From the NCBI RefSeq assembly GCF_002313155.2, contig NZ_NWFK02000001.1, positions 3,038,001 through 3,102,000 on the forward strand: 64,000 nt of DNA, in the 5' to 3' direction. The notes beneath the pieces are model-generated. The model was not told the origin of the DNA, searched no databases, and worked only from the letters and a program-made list of their open reading frames with translations. The DNA comes from Psychrobacter sp. FDAARGOS_221. GTDB lineage: Bacteria; Pseudomonadota; Gammaproteobacteria; Pseudomonadales; Moraxellaceae. A program made the translations under genes and the position numbers. Below are positions 47,489 to 57,161 of this stretch, one piece after another; position 1 is the first letter of the stretch; each line of letters opens with the position of its first letter.

Positions 47489-48832
47489 TTATTTTAGCTC
47501 GACAGTTGCGCCTTTTTCTATATTAGCAAACAGTTCCAGCACATCCCAGTTAGTCAAGCGTACACAACCTGCTGAACCTTGGCGACTGATACCTTCAGGT
47601 ACTGGTGAACCATGGATACCATAAGAAGGTTTAGACAGTCCCATCCAAACTACGCCTACTGGATTATTCGGTCCTGGCGGCAACATGAATACTTGCTGCT
47701 TATCAGTGCCTTTGTTAACTGTAGACTTATACCAAGGCATTTTTACTTTATTAATAATTTTAAAGCTGCCCGTCGGTGAAGGGGTGGTGTCGCTACCCAC
47801 TGTGGTTGGGTAGGTTGCTACTAGCATATCGCCTGAGTACGCGTATAAGGTTTTGTCTGCTTTATTGGCAACCACACGGTCAACTTTTGCTTTTAATGGA
47901 TCAGCAGTATTAATAACAGTGATGGTTTCACCTTCAACAAACTTCTTGCCCTTGTTAAGCTTTTTCAAATAACGAATGTCCATATGGAAACGTTCGCCAA
48001 ACATCTCTTCGATGTTTTCGTAATACAGACCTTTAACTTTTGATTTGGCTTCAGAGCCTGATGGTGTTGGGGCAAAAGTGGTATTTACGTCTTCTTTGGT
48101 AATGGTGTATTTAACCAATACCGGTTGATTGGTATCGATGTTTTTAGTTAAAGCATCCCAAGTGGCTTGGTCCATGCTACCGGTTGCTGGCAGGCCACTC
48201 ATTTTTTGGAAATTGGTCAGCGCTTTGATACTGTTCATACCCCAACCGCCATCAAGTGGGCCTGGTGAGGCATGGTTCCAATCAAGCAGTGCTTGCAGTT
48301 TTACAGTCATCGCTGTATTTGGATTCATATTTGGTGTCCAAGTGGCGCTGTTCACCGCTTTGGCATAGCCAGACAGGCTAAGGGTAGTATAGACTTTTCC
48401 ATCTTTATTTTCGATGCTTTTGATAGAGGCTTCGTCAATCTCAAGGCCCTTACTGGCAACAGCTTGACCGCCATCTTCACTTGACTCAATTTCTATTTGT
48501 TGATCGTTAGTTTTTGGCGTTTTTTTGGCGGCGGTTTTTTCGGTGACACCTTCGGTCTCTTCGATCAGTTGTTGTAGTCGATCGACTGAATCAACATCAT
48601 TGCTAGCTGTGGCTTGGATATCCTCAACTTCAGCGCTATCGACTTTGGCTGTGCTGTTTTTTTGTTGAGCAAATACCGGGCTGCTGATGGCAAGCATGCC
48701 GCTGGCAACACCGGTCATGATAAGTTTGGTTAGATATGCCGACTGATGAGGCTGGTTATTTTTATAGGAAGTTTTATTGGTTGTTGTGGTTGTTAATGTA
48801 TTGTTTTTTGAGGTTTTATTGATCATAGTCAT
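47489..48832 (-). CDS. L,D-transpeptidase with peptidoglycan-binding domain
   Basis: Periplasmic cysteine transpeptidase forming 3-3 crosslinks or attaching lipoproteins to peptidoglycan. The 447-residue version begins at the ATG at 48832 (GGTGA seven bases upstream), not at the frame's first ATG at 48889. Seen: signal segment ending near SSPVFAQQ, an acidic linker, PG-binding-like GPLDGGWGMNSIKALTNFQ, a LysM-like stretch before the YkuD domain, and the catalytic HGSP...SAGCVR with Cys423. The layout resembles E. coli YcbB (LdtD) less than YkuD-type enzymes; exact substrate is open. Confidence 0.88.
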   Translation of the reverse strand: MTMINKTSKNNTLTTTTTNKTSYKNNQPHQSAYLTKLIMTGVASGMLAISSPVFAQQKNSTAKVDSAEVEDIQATASNDVDSVDRLQQLIEETEGVTEKTAAKKTPKTNDQQIEIESSEDGGQAVASKGLEIDEASIKSIENKDGKVYTTLSLSGYAKAVNSATWTPNMNPNTAMTVKLQALLDWNHASPGPLDGGWGMNSIKALTNFQKMSGLPATGSMDQATWDALTKNIDTNQPVLVKYTITKEDVNTTFAPTPSGSEAKSKVKGLYYENIEEMFGERFHMDIRYLKKLNKGKKFVEGETITVINTADPLKAKVDRVVANKADKTLYAYSGDMLVATYPTTVGSDTTPSPTGSFKIINKVKMPWYKSTVNKGTDKQQVFMLPPGPNNPVGVVWMGLSKPSYGIHGSPVPEGISRQGSAGCVRLTNWDVLELFANIEKGATVELK

Positions 48833-49127
48833 TTCATATTCACCGTTGTAGAGACTTGCTATTATGCGACGAAATGAGGCTACTGGCAAATGTTTGGCAC
48901 AAATTCAAAATGAAGCGTAACAATTGTGCTATTTAAGGTGGTGGCTTGATAACAAACCACTAATTTTAGGTTAAATAATTCAGGTATAATCAGTAACATT
49001 TAGCTTATTTTTTATTCATTTGTATTTTTAACCATTATATTTAACACGCATTTTAAATTAGGTGTTTTATTTAGATTTATTTTGGTTTTATTTAAATTGT
49101 TTTTTATTGAAGACACCAGGGGATAGC

Positions 49128-50111
49128 ATGGCGGCTCAGAGTGACCGGACAAACGATAACAATAAGCTAAATAAAGCAAATAAAGTAAAAGACGATGAGT
49201 TTTATACGCAGCTAAAAGACATCGAAAAAGAGCTGCCACATTATCAAGATTATTTTAAAGACAAAATCATTCTGTGTAATTGTGATGATCCATCAAAAAG
49301 TAATTTTTTTAAATATTTTGCGATTAACTTTGATCAGCTGGGTATAAAACAGCTAATAGCGACTTATTTTAACGCTAATAAACCGGTTTATAGATATGAA
49401 GTCAATAATGCCCTGAGCTTAAACAAAGACGGTAATATTGATTTAACTGAAGTAAAAAAGACACCGCTACAGCAGCAAGGTGACTTTCAAAGTTCTGAAT
49501 GTATTGAGATTTTAAAGTCTGCAGATATTGTTGTTACCAATCCGCCGTTTTCATTGTTTAGAGCTTTTATAGAAGTGCTGATGCAGCATGAAAAGCAGTT
49601 TTTGGTTATTGGTAATAGCAATGCCATCAGTTACAAAGATTGCTTTGAATATATTATGAATGACCAAATGTGGTTGGGTTACAATAATGTGCGTTGGTTT
49701 TACAAGCCAGACGGGACGTTGTTTGAAGCTGCGCGCTCATTTTGGTATACCAACTTAGATAATTTAAAGCGGCATAAGCGTTTTGAGCTGGATAAAACTT
49801 TCTGTGCAGACGACTATCCACAATATGATAATATTCATGCTATCGAGGTCGGCAAGGCCAAAAATATTCCGATTGATTATAGCGGGGTGATGGGCGTACC
49901 GATTACCTTTATTGATAAGTACAATCCAGATCAGTTTGAAATTGTTGGTTTAGACTACCATGTAAAAGAGGGTAGGCTGCCACATCTTGTCAAAAGTGAG
50001 TGGCAAGGTAAGCTAGATAGGGCATATTTAAAGGGCAAGCGGCTTTATTCGCGAGTGTTAATTAGGCACAACTTAGATAATACAGCCCATATAATAATGA
50101 ACAAGGATTGA
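49128..50111 (+). CDS. EcoRI-family adenine-specific DNA methyltransferase
   Basis: A 327-residue N6-adenine DNA methyltransferase. Seen: DEFYTQLKDIEKEL, CNCDDPSKSNFFKYFA and NPPFSLFR at 138-145 (motif IV NPPF), a pattern close to M.EcoRI in order and length (about 326 residues). The frame opens at 49062, but the ATG at 49128 has AGGGG six bases upstream. The next gene starts five bases after its stop. A modification enzyme of this kind normally protects the host from a cognate endonuclease, which makes the downstream gene a candidate. No C-protein regulator was seen. Confidence 0.88.
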   Translation: MAAQSDRTNDNNKLNKANKVKDDEFYTQLKDIEKELPHYQDYFKDKIILCNCDDPSKSNFFKYFAINFDQLGIKQLIATYFNANKPVYRYEVNNALSLNKDGNIDLTEVKKTPLQQQGDFQSSECIEILKSADIVVTNPPFSLFRAFIEVLMQHEKQFLVIGNSNAISYKDCFEYIMNDQMWLGYNNVRWFYKPDGTLFEAARSFWYTNLDNLKRHKRFELDKTFCADDYPQYDNIHAIEVGKAKNIPIDYSGVMGVPITFIDKYNPDQFEIVGLDYHVKEGRLPHLVKSEWQGKLDRAYLKGKRLYSRVLIRHNLDNTAHIIMNKD

Positions 50112-50116
50112 TCAGC

Positions 50117-50854
50117 ATGCCCTTCGAGTACGTTAATATTGACTGTCAGCAATCGGGTCCGCCCTCTCAGTATCTGGATAAACGCTATACCCTGGTAAAG
50201 TGTGTGTTCAAAAATAAAGTTAACTTATCGAAGGACTATCATGATAAAGCTTGGGCATTGGCGCAACAAGTTAATCCCAAGCAGGCCAATGATGCGGTTA
50301 GCTCAAGAGACAAGCAGCGATTGATTCAAGATGCACTAGGCGGTGTGTTAGCAGAGTATGGTTGGTTTCATTATATTAATCGTGTTTTTGGTGATAATTC
50401 CGTCAGCTTTACAGAAATGAAGCAGGGCGAGCAACAGATCGACTTAAAACTCAGTAATGGCACGACCATTGAGGTGCGTTCTTCTTTTCCAAGAAATGGT
50501 ATTGAGTTTGCGGTTTGTCATAGCCGTCATCAATTCAAAAATATCTGTAAGTATGAAAACCTGTACAAATTGCAAGAGACAGCAAAAGACTTCTTCGCTT
50601 GCGTCTATTTTGAAACTCAAAAAGATCAGTTATTGGCCGCTGAAGAGATAGTGTTTTATTTGGTGGGTGGTTCGACTCGCGATATGATGCTTGACGATAG
50701 CATCGCCTATGACACAGACTTGGTCGCTGAAGATGATTTAACCCAGCAAACAACCAAATACAAGGTGATTAATATCAGTAATGCACTGGATATCAGCGGC
50801 TTTGAGCAATACATGCAACAATTGGGATATCAAAAAAATAACACCCTGTTTTAA
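50117..50854 (+). CDS. Candidate restriction endonuclease (PD-(D/E)XK-like) paired with the methyltransferase
   Basis: A 245-residue soluble protein I do not recognise. It shows a plausible nuclease core: a helix with Glu80 in LGGVLAEYGW, then Asp109 in QIDLKL, a short turn and Glu119-Val-Arg121 in TIEVRSSF, followed by a hydrophobic strand FFACVYF. That order fits PD-(D/E)XK folds, though the catalytic Lys is replaced by Arg. It does not resemble EcoRI itself. The TTG at 50108 opens the frame, but the ATG at 50117 follows AAGGA by nine bases. Function as the cognate endonuclease is inferred from position and motif. Confidence 0.6.
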   Translation: MPFEYVNIDCQQSGPPSQYLDKRYTLVKCVFKNKVNLSKDYHDKAWALAQQVNPKQANDAVSSRDKQRLIQDALGGVLAEYGWFHYINRVFGDNSVSFTEMKQGEQQIDLKLSNGTTIEVRSSFPRNGIEFAVCHSRHQFKNICKYENLYKLQETAKDFFACVYFETQKDQLLAAEEIVFYLVGGSTRDMMLDDSIAYDTDLVAEDDLTQQTTKYKVINISNALDISGFEQYMQQLGYQKNNTLF

Positions 50855-51019
50855 TTAAATCAGCAGCTGAATCATTTAAACTATTTATCAATAGCAATAC
50901 TTAACAGCACTTTACTAAACTATTTTATCAACCATTAACCAATCACTTAATTAAAACTTTTTTTAACTTAGATTCTTTAAATTTACATTCTTTTAATTTA
51001 ACCAATAGGCTCGTGTACT

Positions 51020-52219
51020 ATGTCAACAAACGATTCATCAACGTCTAATATTCAAGACAACGCATCACTTTCAGCGGTAAACCTTGATCCAGAAGCCTTA
51101 CTGGCACAAATCCAAAGCGCTAATAATGACACTGGCGGCTACAGCATGGAAGAGATTAATCTACAGCAAGATGGTCAGTTTGATGGCCTACTGGCTGATT
51201 GCGATGAGGCTTTAACCTCACTGCTAACCATTCGTGACTTTATTCGCTTTTGCGTGACTCAATTACGCAATCATGACGTGGTCGTGGCTCAAGGCACCAA
51301 TGATGTGTTCGCTGAAGCCGCTGCCATTGTATTACACAGTTTGTCGCTAGATTGGTCGGCAGAAGAGCAGATTTTAGATTGTCGTTTGACACCGTCTGAA
51401 AAAGGCGAGGTGTTAACCTTATTACAAGCGCGAATTATTTATCGTAAGCCACTAAGCTACTTGGTGAATCTGGCTTACTTCTGTGACTTGCCTTTCTATG
51501 TGGATGAGCGAGTGCTGATTCCAAGATCACCAATTGCCGAGTTGATACGTCAACAGTTCTATCCTTATTTTGAAACCAATGAATATGCTCAGCCACTAGC
51601 TCCGGATTCCACTGTGGATATTCCGGTATTTTATATGCATGGCTTAGAAGAAAAGCAGCTGTATCAGCCAGAGCGTATCTTAGACTTATGTACTGGTTCA
51701 GGCTGTATCGCTATTGCACTGGCCAGTCGCTTTAGAGATGCGTTGGTGGATGCGGCTGATATTGATACCGATGCGTTGCAAGTGGCGGCGGTTAACGTTG
51801 AGCACCATGGTATGGAGCATCAGCTAAACTTAATCGAGTCAGATTTATTTGACAAAATACCTGCTGAGAACCAATATGAGCTTATCGTCACCAACCCGCC
51901 TTATGTTGACGCGGCAGCGATGGCTGAGTTACCACCTGAGTTTATCCATGAGCCTGAGCATGCATTAGCTGCAGGACAAGATGGCTTGGATTTGGTACAT
52001 AAAATTTTGCTAGAAGCACCTGATTATTTGAGTGCTGAAGGTCTGTTGGTTTGTGAAGTCGGTGACAGTGAATGGGCGCTGCGTCAGGCATATCCAGAAA
52101 TTCAGTTTGACTGGTTAACCTTCGTACATGGCGGACACGGTATCTTCGCAATAGATCGTGCTACTTTATTAAATTACCGTGATTTGTTTGCAGAACAGGT
52201 TGCACAGCTAAGCGAATAG
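51020..52219 (+). CDS. prmB: 50S ribosomal protein L3 N5-glutamine methyltransferase
   Basis: Methylates a glutamine side chain of ribosomal protein L3. The 399-residue protein has an N-terminal domain with CRLTPSEKGEVLTL-type residues, KPLSYLVNLAYF and FYVDERVLIPRSPIAELI, then a Rossmann SAM domain with LDLCTGSGCIAIALA and the VTNPPYVD motif. It is about 90 residues longer than E. coli PrmB owing to a polar N-terminal tail and a short insertion before the SAM motif. aroC follows after 76 bases, a frequently conserved pairing. Confidence 0.93.
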   Translation: MSTNDSSTSNIQDNASLSAVNLDPEALLAQIQSANNDTGGYSMEEINLQQDGQFDGLLADCDEALTSLLTIRDFIRFCVTQLRNHDVVVAQGTNDVFAEAAAIVLHSLSLDWSAEEQILDCRLTPSEKGEVLTLLQARIIYRKPLSYLVNLAYFCDLPFYVDERVLIPRSPIAELIRQQFYPYFETNEYAQPLAPDSTVDIPVFYMHGLEEKQLYQPERILDLCTGSGCIAIALASRFRDALVDAADIDTDALQVAAVNVEHHGMEHQLNLIESDLFDKIPAENQYELIVTNPPYVDAAAMAELPPEFIHEPEHALAAGQDGLDLVHKILLEAPDYLSAEGLLVCEVGDSEWALRQAYPEIQFDWLTFVHGGHGIFAIDRATLLNYRDLFAEQVAQLSE

Positions 52220-52295
52220 TTGGCTAGCTGTACTTTTCAAAACTTTTCAAATTTAGGCGTATACCTATTAACACTCAATAAATAGAGCATGAGCT

Positions 52296-53402
52296 ATGGC
52301 AGGAAATAGTATTGGACAGGCATTTAAAGTGACGACTTGTGGTGAGTCACATGGGCCAGGGTTGTTGGCTATCGTTGATGGCGTACCGCCAGGACTTGAG
52401 TTAAGTGCTGAGGATTTGCAGCAAGACTTAGACAGACGTAAGCCAGGTACCTCAAAATTTGCAACCCAACGCCGTGAACCTGATGAAGTTGAGATCATAT
52501 CAGGGGTGTTCGAGGGCAAAACCACGGGCACTTCTATTGGTCTGCTTATTCGCAATACCAATCAAAAGTCCAAAGACTATAGCGACATCAAAAACACCTT
52601 CCGCCCAGGTCATGCCGACTATACCTATAGTATGAAATATGGCTTTCGTGACTATCGCGGCGGCGGACGCTCATCTGCCCGTGAAACTGCAATGCGAGTC
52701 GCGGCCGGTGCCATTGCCAAGAAGTATCTGCAACAGCGCCTGGGTATTAATATCCATGGCCATGTGGTCCAAATCGGTAATGAGCTGGCAAAACAGCAAG
52801 ATCCTAGCACTATCGACTGGGAGTTTGTGAATAGCAATCCTTTCTTCTGTGCTGATGCGGATGCCATACCACGCTTTGAGTCGTTGATTACCGATTTACG
52901 CAAACAAGGCAGTAGCTGTGGCGCTAAGCTAGAAGTGATTGCTTCGGGTGTGCCGGTTGGTTTGGGTGAGCCTGTTTTCGATCGATTAGATGCTGATATT
53001 GCGCATGCCATGATGAGTATTAACGCGGTAAAAGGCGTTGAAATTGGCGATGGTATGCAGGTAGCAGAGCAGTTTGGTCATACTTCGCGTGATGAGCTAA
53101 CCCCTGAAGGCTTTACTGCCAATCATTCTGGCGGAATATTGGGCGGCATATCATCAGGACAGGACATCAAAGTGAGTATTGCGCTAAAGCCAACCTCTAG
53201 TATTACCACAGCAGGCGACAGTATCGATCAGCAAGGTAATCCAGTGCAAATGTTGACCAAAGGCCGTCATGATCCTTGTGTTGGTGTTAGAGCAACGCCT
53301 ATCGCTGAAGCGATGCTGGCGATTGTATTGATGGATCATTATTTGCGTCATCGTGGTCAAAACGCTGATGTCACTTATCCACTTGAGCCCATCGCGCCTT
53401 AA
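52296..53402 (+). CDS. aroC: Chorismate synthase
   Basis: Last shikimate-pathway enzyme, forming chorismate from EPSP with reduced FMN. The 368-residue length is typical. Seen: [18 protein letters not shown] near the N-terminus, [29 protein letters not shown] and [19 protein letters not shown]. All signature blocks are intact. It probably shares a transcript with prmB; a second shikimate gene, DAHP synthase, lies elsewhere in the window. Confidence 0.97.
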   Translation: MAGNSIGQAFKVTTCGESHGPGLLAIVDGVPPGLELSAEDLQQDLDRRKPGTSKFATQRREPDEVEIISGVFEGKTTGTSIGLLIRNTNQKSKDYSDIKNTFRPGHADYTYSMKYGFRDYRGGGRSSARETAMRVAAGAIAKKYLQQRLGINIHGHVVQIGNELAKQQDPSTIDWEFVNSNPFFCADADAIPRFESLITDLRKQGSSCGAKLEVIASGVPVGLGEPVFDRLDADIAHAMMSINAVKGVEIGDGMQVAEQFGHTSRDELTPEGFTANHSGGILGGISSGQDIKVSIALKPTSSITTAGDSIDQQGNPVQMLTKGRHDPCVGVRATPIAEAMLAIVLMDHYLRHRGQNADVTYPLEPIAP

Positions 53403-53454
53403 GGTTTTAACACTGAAAGCTCATCAGGGTTTGAGTAGTTAGAGGCCTGATATA

Positions 53455-53522
53455 AGCACTCTGATGAGCCAAGTACTTTAATAAGCTAAGTGCTCTGATG
53501 AGCCAAGTACTTTCATAAGTTG
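53455..53522. repeat. 34-bp direct repeat, two copies, downstream of aroC
   Basis: Copies at 53455-53488 and 53489-53522 differ at about six positions and share CTCTGATGAGCCAAGTACTT. Their CTGATGAGC is the inverse of GCTCATCAG at 53419-53427, so a long-loop hairpin that may act as aroC terminator is possible. Confidence 0.75.
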
Positions 53523-53649
53523 AGCGTTCTAATCACATTGAACAATGGCACCTTAACCGATTGCCGCTTAATAGTAATAACAATAACCTAGCAGAATATT
53601 ATAAAAATATATTACAAATAAATATTATAAAGAATAAGGACAGAAGATT

Positions 53650-54288
53650 ATGACTCAATCACATCATCACCCGATAGCAGACAGTAACGATCAACAGGCA
53701 ACCTCTGCTTCAGTCACAGATGAGCAGGTCATTAATTGGATTAAGTCGCGTCGCAGTATTGGTAACTTGAGCATACCGGCGCCCAATGCAAATCAACTAA
53801 AGGCAGCTATTGAATGTGCGATGACAGCACCAGATCATAAAAAACTACAACCCTGGCGCTTTAGCATTGTTGAAGGGCAGGCAAGACATGAGATGGGGCG
53901 AGCATTACTTGAAGCAGCACAAGCGCAAGCAGAGCGTGAAGGTACGGAGCTTGACGAACGCACAACAGAGAAGACGTTGAAGATGCCGCTGCGTGCACCC
54001 ATGATAATAACAGTGACGACTCGTATGCGTTATCATGAAAAAGTGCCGTCATTCGAGCAAATGCTCAGTACCGGCGCTGCAGTACAAAACTTAATTTTAG
54101 CGCTACAAGCACAAGGTTTTAGTAGTGTCTGGCGTACCGGTACATTGGCCAACGAGCCAGCAGTGAAGCGTTACTTTAACGTTGGTGCAGAAGATTATAT
54201 TTGTGCTTTTGTGTATGTGGGCACTAGCCATTGTGCGATGCCTGGTCGTGGTGACTTTGAGATAACCGACTTTGTGCGCCATATGTAA
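53650..54288 (+). CDS. Nitroreductase family protein, YdjA-like
   Basis: A 212-residue FMN-binding NAD(P)H oxidoreductase. Seen: RRSIGNL near residue 36 where nitroreductases have RRS, APDHKKLQPWRF for FMN contacts, and STGAAVQNLILALQAQGFSSVWRTG. The length and motif spacing fit the small YdjA type rather than NfsB. Its physiological substrate is unknown. Monocistronic, with a 247-base gap upstream containing a repeat. Confidence 0.88.
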   Translation: MTQSHHHPIADSNDQQATSASVTDEQVINWIKSRRSIGNLSIPAPNANQLKAAIECAMTAPDHKKLQPWRFSIVEGQARHEMGRALLEAAQAQAEREGTELDERTTEKTLKMPLRAPMIITVTTRMRYHEKVPSFEQMLSTGAAVQNLILALQAQGFSSVWRTGTLANEPAVKRYFNVGAEDYICAFVYVGTSHCAMPGRGDFEITDFVRHM

Positions 54289-54616
54289 CCGTTTTATTTA
54301 GAGCCTTAATTGACCTAAAACTCTGTTTGATCTAGAGCTTTATTGAGTTCATGACGCCATAAACTTAGCAACTTTATTTAACTTCTGCTTAAAGCCTTAA
54401 ACTATCGACAATGCAGGGCAATGGAAATAATTGCGATAGATTGGCTCACAACTGGCAGATTGTTTATTTTACTGTTTTAGGTTAATTTAACTTAATAATA
54501 TAGCCTAATATTAGCCGGCTTAACCTTGATTGCATTTATTTAAATATTTAAAAAATTATCAGATTTAAATCAAACCGCATTTAACACATTAACATTAATA
54601 ATATGAGAGTAAGTCA
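54289..54616. other. Intergenic region upstream of gpsA
   Basis: A 328-base AT-rich gap. A weak promoter candidate, TTGATT-17-TAAAAA, lies near 54529-54557. Nothing else was seen; GAGAG seven bases before the gpsA ATG supports that start. Confidence 0.35.
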
Positions 54617-55909
54617 ATGACAGACGATAACCTAGTGAATAAGAAGGATGACAATCCAGTTGCTGCTGATGATCAAAACAAAACAGCAGAAGACAAGCCT
54701 GGCTTTAACTCAGGTATTATTGCCAGCTTATTTGAAAAGGCCACTAAGGCGACAAAAGCCAAACGCAACCCTATATTCGACCCATCGGTAGTCGAAGAGA
54801 TTGTGGTCAATAATATGAATAAACCACAGCCGCCAAAAGGCATGCACAATTTGCGCTTGACCTTCTTAGGCGGGGGTAGCTTTGGTACTGCCATGTCAAA
54901 CTTAGCGGCTCGCAATGGCTGTGACTCAACCTTATGGGTACGTAATAAGCGCACCGTTAAGTCACTGCAAAAGACACGTATTAACAAAAAATATTTGCCA
55001 GACTATACCTTAGATGAGCGCTTAAAGTACGAGCATGACTTGCAGGCTGCGGTACAAGATAAAGATATTATCTTTGTGGCCGTACCAAGCTCGGCATTTA
55101 GAGAAACGCTTAGAAAAATTAAACCTTATTTGACAGGTCAGTCTGTGGTATCACTGACTAAGGGTATGGAAAAAGACACCTTTAGTTTAATGAGCGATAT
55201 CATCAAGCAAGAGCTACCAGAAGTGAACTATGGCGTGATGTCAGGGCCAAACTTAGCGGTAGAAATTATGCAGAACATGCCGTCAGCCTCAGTCATCGCC
55301 AGTGAGTCTGAGCACCTGCGTCATGCGGTTCAATCTGCATTGCACAGTGCTTTTTTTAGAATATTTGCTTCGGATGATGTGAAAGGGGTTGAGCTTGGCG
55401 GTGCGCTAAAAAATATCTATGCGATTGCCATGGGTATGGCAGCTTCATATAACGTGGGTGAGAATACCAAAGCCATGCTATTGACTCGTGCGTTGGCTGA
55501 AATGAGCCGCTTCGGTGCTGCTGCTGGTGCAAATCCGTTAACCTTCTTAGGCTTATCCGGTGTTGGTGATTTATACGCAACTTGTAGCTCTGAGCTGAGC
55601 CGTAACTACCGTATTGGTAATATGCTGGGTAAGGGCATTAGTTTAGAAGCCGCCATTAAAAAGTTAGGTCAGACCGCTGAGGGTGTGAATACCATTCAGC
55701 AGGTGCATGAAAAGGCAACCAAGCAAGGTATATATATGCCAATTACCCATGCGCTGTATGCGGTTATCTTTGAAGATCAAGCAGCATTAGGGGTTGCACT
55801 AAACCTTATGGAGTCTGGCTTTAGAAGTGATGTTGAGTTTGTCATGCCACATGAATATAGCAATGAGGCACTCAATGCTCAGATTGCTGCGGCAACTGAC
55901 CAAGAGTAA
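54617..55909 (+). CDS. gpsA: Glycerol-3-phosphate dehydrogenase (NAD(P)+)
   Basis: Reduces dihydroxyacetone phosphate to sn-glycerol 3-phosphate for phospholipid synthesis. The catalytic part begins near residue 78 with LTFLGGGSFGTAM (Rossmann), then VPSSAFRETL, SLTKGME, MSGPNLAVEI and GGALKNIYAIAMG with the active-site Lys. The first 77 residues are polar and Asp/Lys-rich, absent from E. coli GpsA (339 residues). GAGAG at good distance before the first ATG argues that the extension is translated. sixA follows after 64 bases. Confidence 0.95.
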   Translation: MTDDNLVNKKDDNPVAADDQNKTAEDKPGFNSGIIASLFEKATKATKAKRNPIFDPSVVEEIVVNNMNKPQPPKGMHNLRLTFLGGGSFGTAMSNLAARNGCDSTLWVRNKRTVKSLQKTRINKKYLPDYTLDERLKYEHDLQAAVQDKDIIFVAVPSSAFRETLRKIKPYLTGQSVVSLTKGMEKDTFSLMSDIIKQELPEVNYGVMSGPNLAVEIMQNMPSASVIASESEHLRHAVQSALHSAFFRIFASDDVKGVELGGALKNIYAIAMGMAASYNVGENTKAMLLTRALAEMSRFGAAAGANPLTFLGLSGVGDLYATCSSELSRNYRIGNMLGKGISLEAAIKKLGQTAEGVNTIQQVHEKATKQGIYMPITHALYAVIFEDQAALGVALNLMESGFRSDVEFVMPHEYSNEALNAQIAAATDQE

Positions 55910-55973
55910 TAACCAGATTCATTTACTCTGAGTTAGCAAATACTGTTATAACCAACAAATAGGCTGAAGTGTT

Positions 55974-56471
55974 ATGAAGCTCATTTTAATGCGTCATGGA
56001 CAAGCAGGGTATCAAAGCACCAATGATGCGGATCGTCAATTAACTGAGTTTGGTCAAAAGCAAGCTCAGCAATCAGCGCAGGCTTTGCTAGAGCGCTATC
56101 AGCCTGATTTGTTTGTGGTGAGCCCTTATACTCGAGCCAAACAAACGTTAGCCGCTTTCACCAAAATAAACCCTGAAATACCGGTGGTTGAGCTTGAAGG
56201 CATTACCCCAGATGCGGACCCAGTCAAAGGGTTAGACAGCATATTTGATTTGGTATTAGATGCTGCTAAGCAAAACGGCGTAAGCGAGCAAGATAAGCTT
56301 GAGTGTGTATTGGTGGTTTGTCATATGCCTATCGTGGCTAAGATGGCAGGTTTATTGATTGCACAAGATGCTGAGCCTTATGCACTGGCAGAAGCTAGAG
56401 TGTTTGATGCTGAGTTGGTAGCGCCGGATATGGGTGACGAAGTGGATCGATTTGTACCCGATCAATATTAA
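55974..56471 (+). CDS. sixA: Phosphohistidine phosphatase SixA
   Basis: A 165-residue histidine-phosphatase (RHG) enzyme that dephosphorylates phosphohistidine residues in signalling or PTS proteins in E. coli. Seen: LILMRHGQA with catalytic His8, SPYTRAKQT, and VVCHMPIVAKM carrying the second His. The gpsA-sixA order is common in gamma-proteobacteria, and the 64-base gap suggests co-transcription. Confidence 0.9.
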   Translation: MKLILMRHGQAGYQSTNDADRQLTEFGQKQAQQSAQALLERYQPDLFVVSPYTRAKQTLAAFTKINPEIPVVELEGITPDADPVKGLDSIFDLVLDAAKQNGVSEQDKLECVLVVCHMPIVAKMAGLLIAQDAEPYALAEARVFDAELVAPDMGDEVDRFVPDQY

Positions 56472-56603
56472 ATTTCTTATTCAACATGCAATATCTAGGT
56501 CTAAGTAACATCCAAGTATAAGCACGAACAGTTTAAATACCAGTTATTTGAGTTTCGGTTGTTTTGATAGTTGTATTATTAATAGTTAAGGAGGCAAGGG
56601 CCA

Positions 56604-57161
56604 ATGGATAATAATAACGATAGAAAGCAAGTGCCGCTAACGCCTCCTGAGCCGCCCATCTCTAATAGTGGTCCTTTTGCTCCTGATGCTAGTTTAGAGC
56701 AGCAGCGCTTACACCAACTTTCAACGGCACGTCATTCAGGACTTTCTGGACAGTCGACTCTAAGCGACGAGCAGCTGACAAATTTGGTGAAATACAACCA
56801 TATAAGCTATTTGCTGTATGTGCTCAGTATTTTCACAGCAGGCTTGTTGTGGATAGTGCCGATTATTATGAATTACGCACGTCGACGCGAGGCAGATAAT
56901 ACTTGGCTTGCGACTCACTTTGACTGGCAGATTAAAACCTTTTGGTACAGTATTATCTTTGTCGCTGCCGGTATTATTATAGGATTGATTGGACTTGGCG
57001 GCTTAGGTATTGGTGTATTTTCTGAGAGTAGTGGTATGGCTCTTGGCTCGGTACTGCTGACCATTATCGGTGGCGGGATATTTGTGTTCGCTAATTTTTG
57101 GCATATTTATCGAATCGTCAGAGGCTGGATTGCACTGACAGATCATAGACCCGTTCCTTAG
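56604..57161 (+). CDS. COG3671-like inner-membrane protein
   Basis: A 185-residue membrane protein. The N-terminal 65 residues are polar; then three to four hydrophobic segments follow (about residues 70-92, 113-140, 147-170), with conserved-looking NYARRREADNTWLATHFDWQ between the first two. That pattern matches uncharacterised COG3671/DUF4870-like membrane proteins. An unusually strong ribosome binding site, AAGGAGG, precedes the ATG by about 14 bases. No function is known. Confidence 0.7.
   Translation: MDNNNDRKQVPLTPPEPPISNSGPFAPDASLEQQRLHQLSTARHSGLSGQSTLSDEQLTNLVKYNHISYLLYVLSIFTAGLLWIVPIIMNYARRREADNTWLATHFDWQIKTFWYSIIFVAAGIIIGLIGLGGLGIGVFSESSGMALGSVLLTIIGGGIFVFANFWHIYRIVRGWIALTDHRPVP

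Noticed and set aside
49062..49127. Upstream 22-codon extension of the methyltransferase
   Set aside because: Hydrophobic and Phe/Leu-rich, without ribosome binding site; the ATG at 49128 has AGGGG and matches M.EcoRI length.
50117..50854. True EcoRI endonuclease homologue
   Set aside because: Sequence order and motifs do not match EcoRI (no counterpart of its PDGG and AEAKHQ region), so only a generic nuclease-like call is made.
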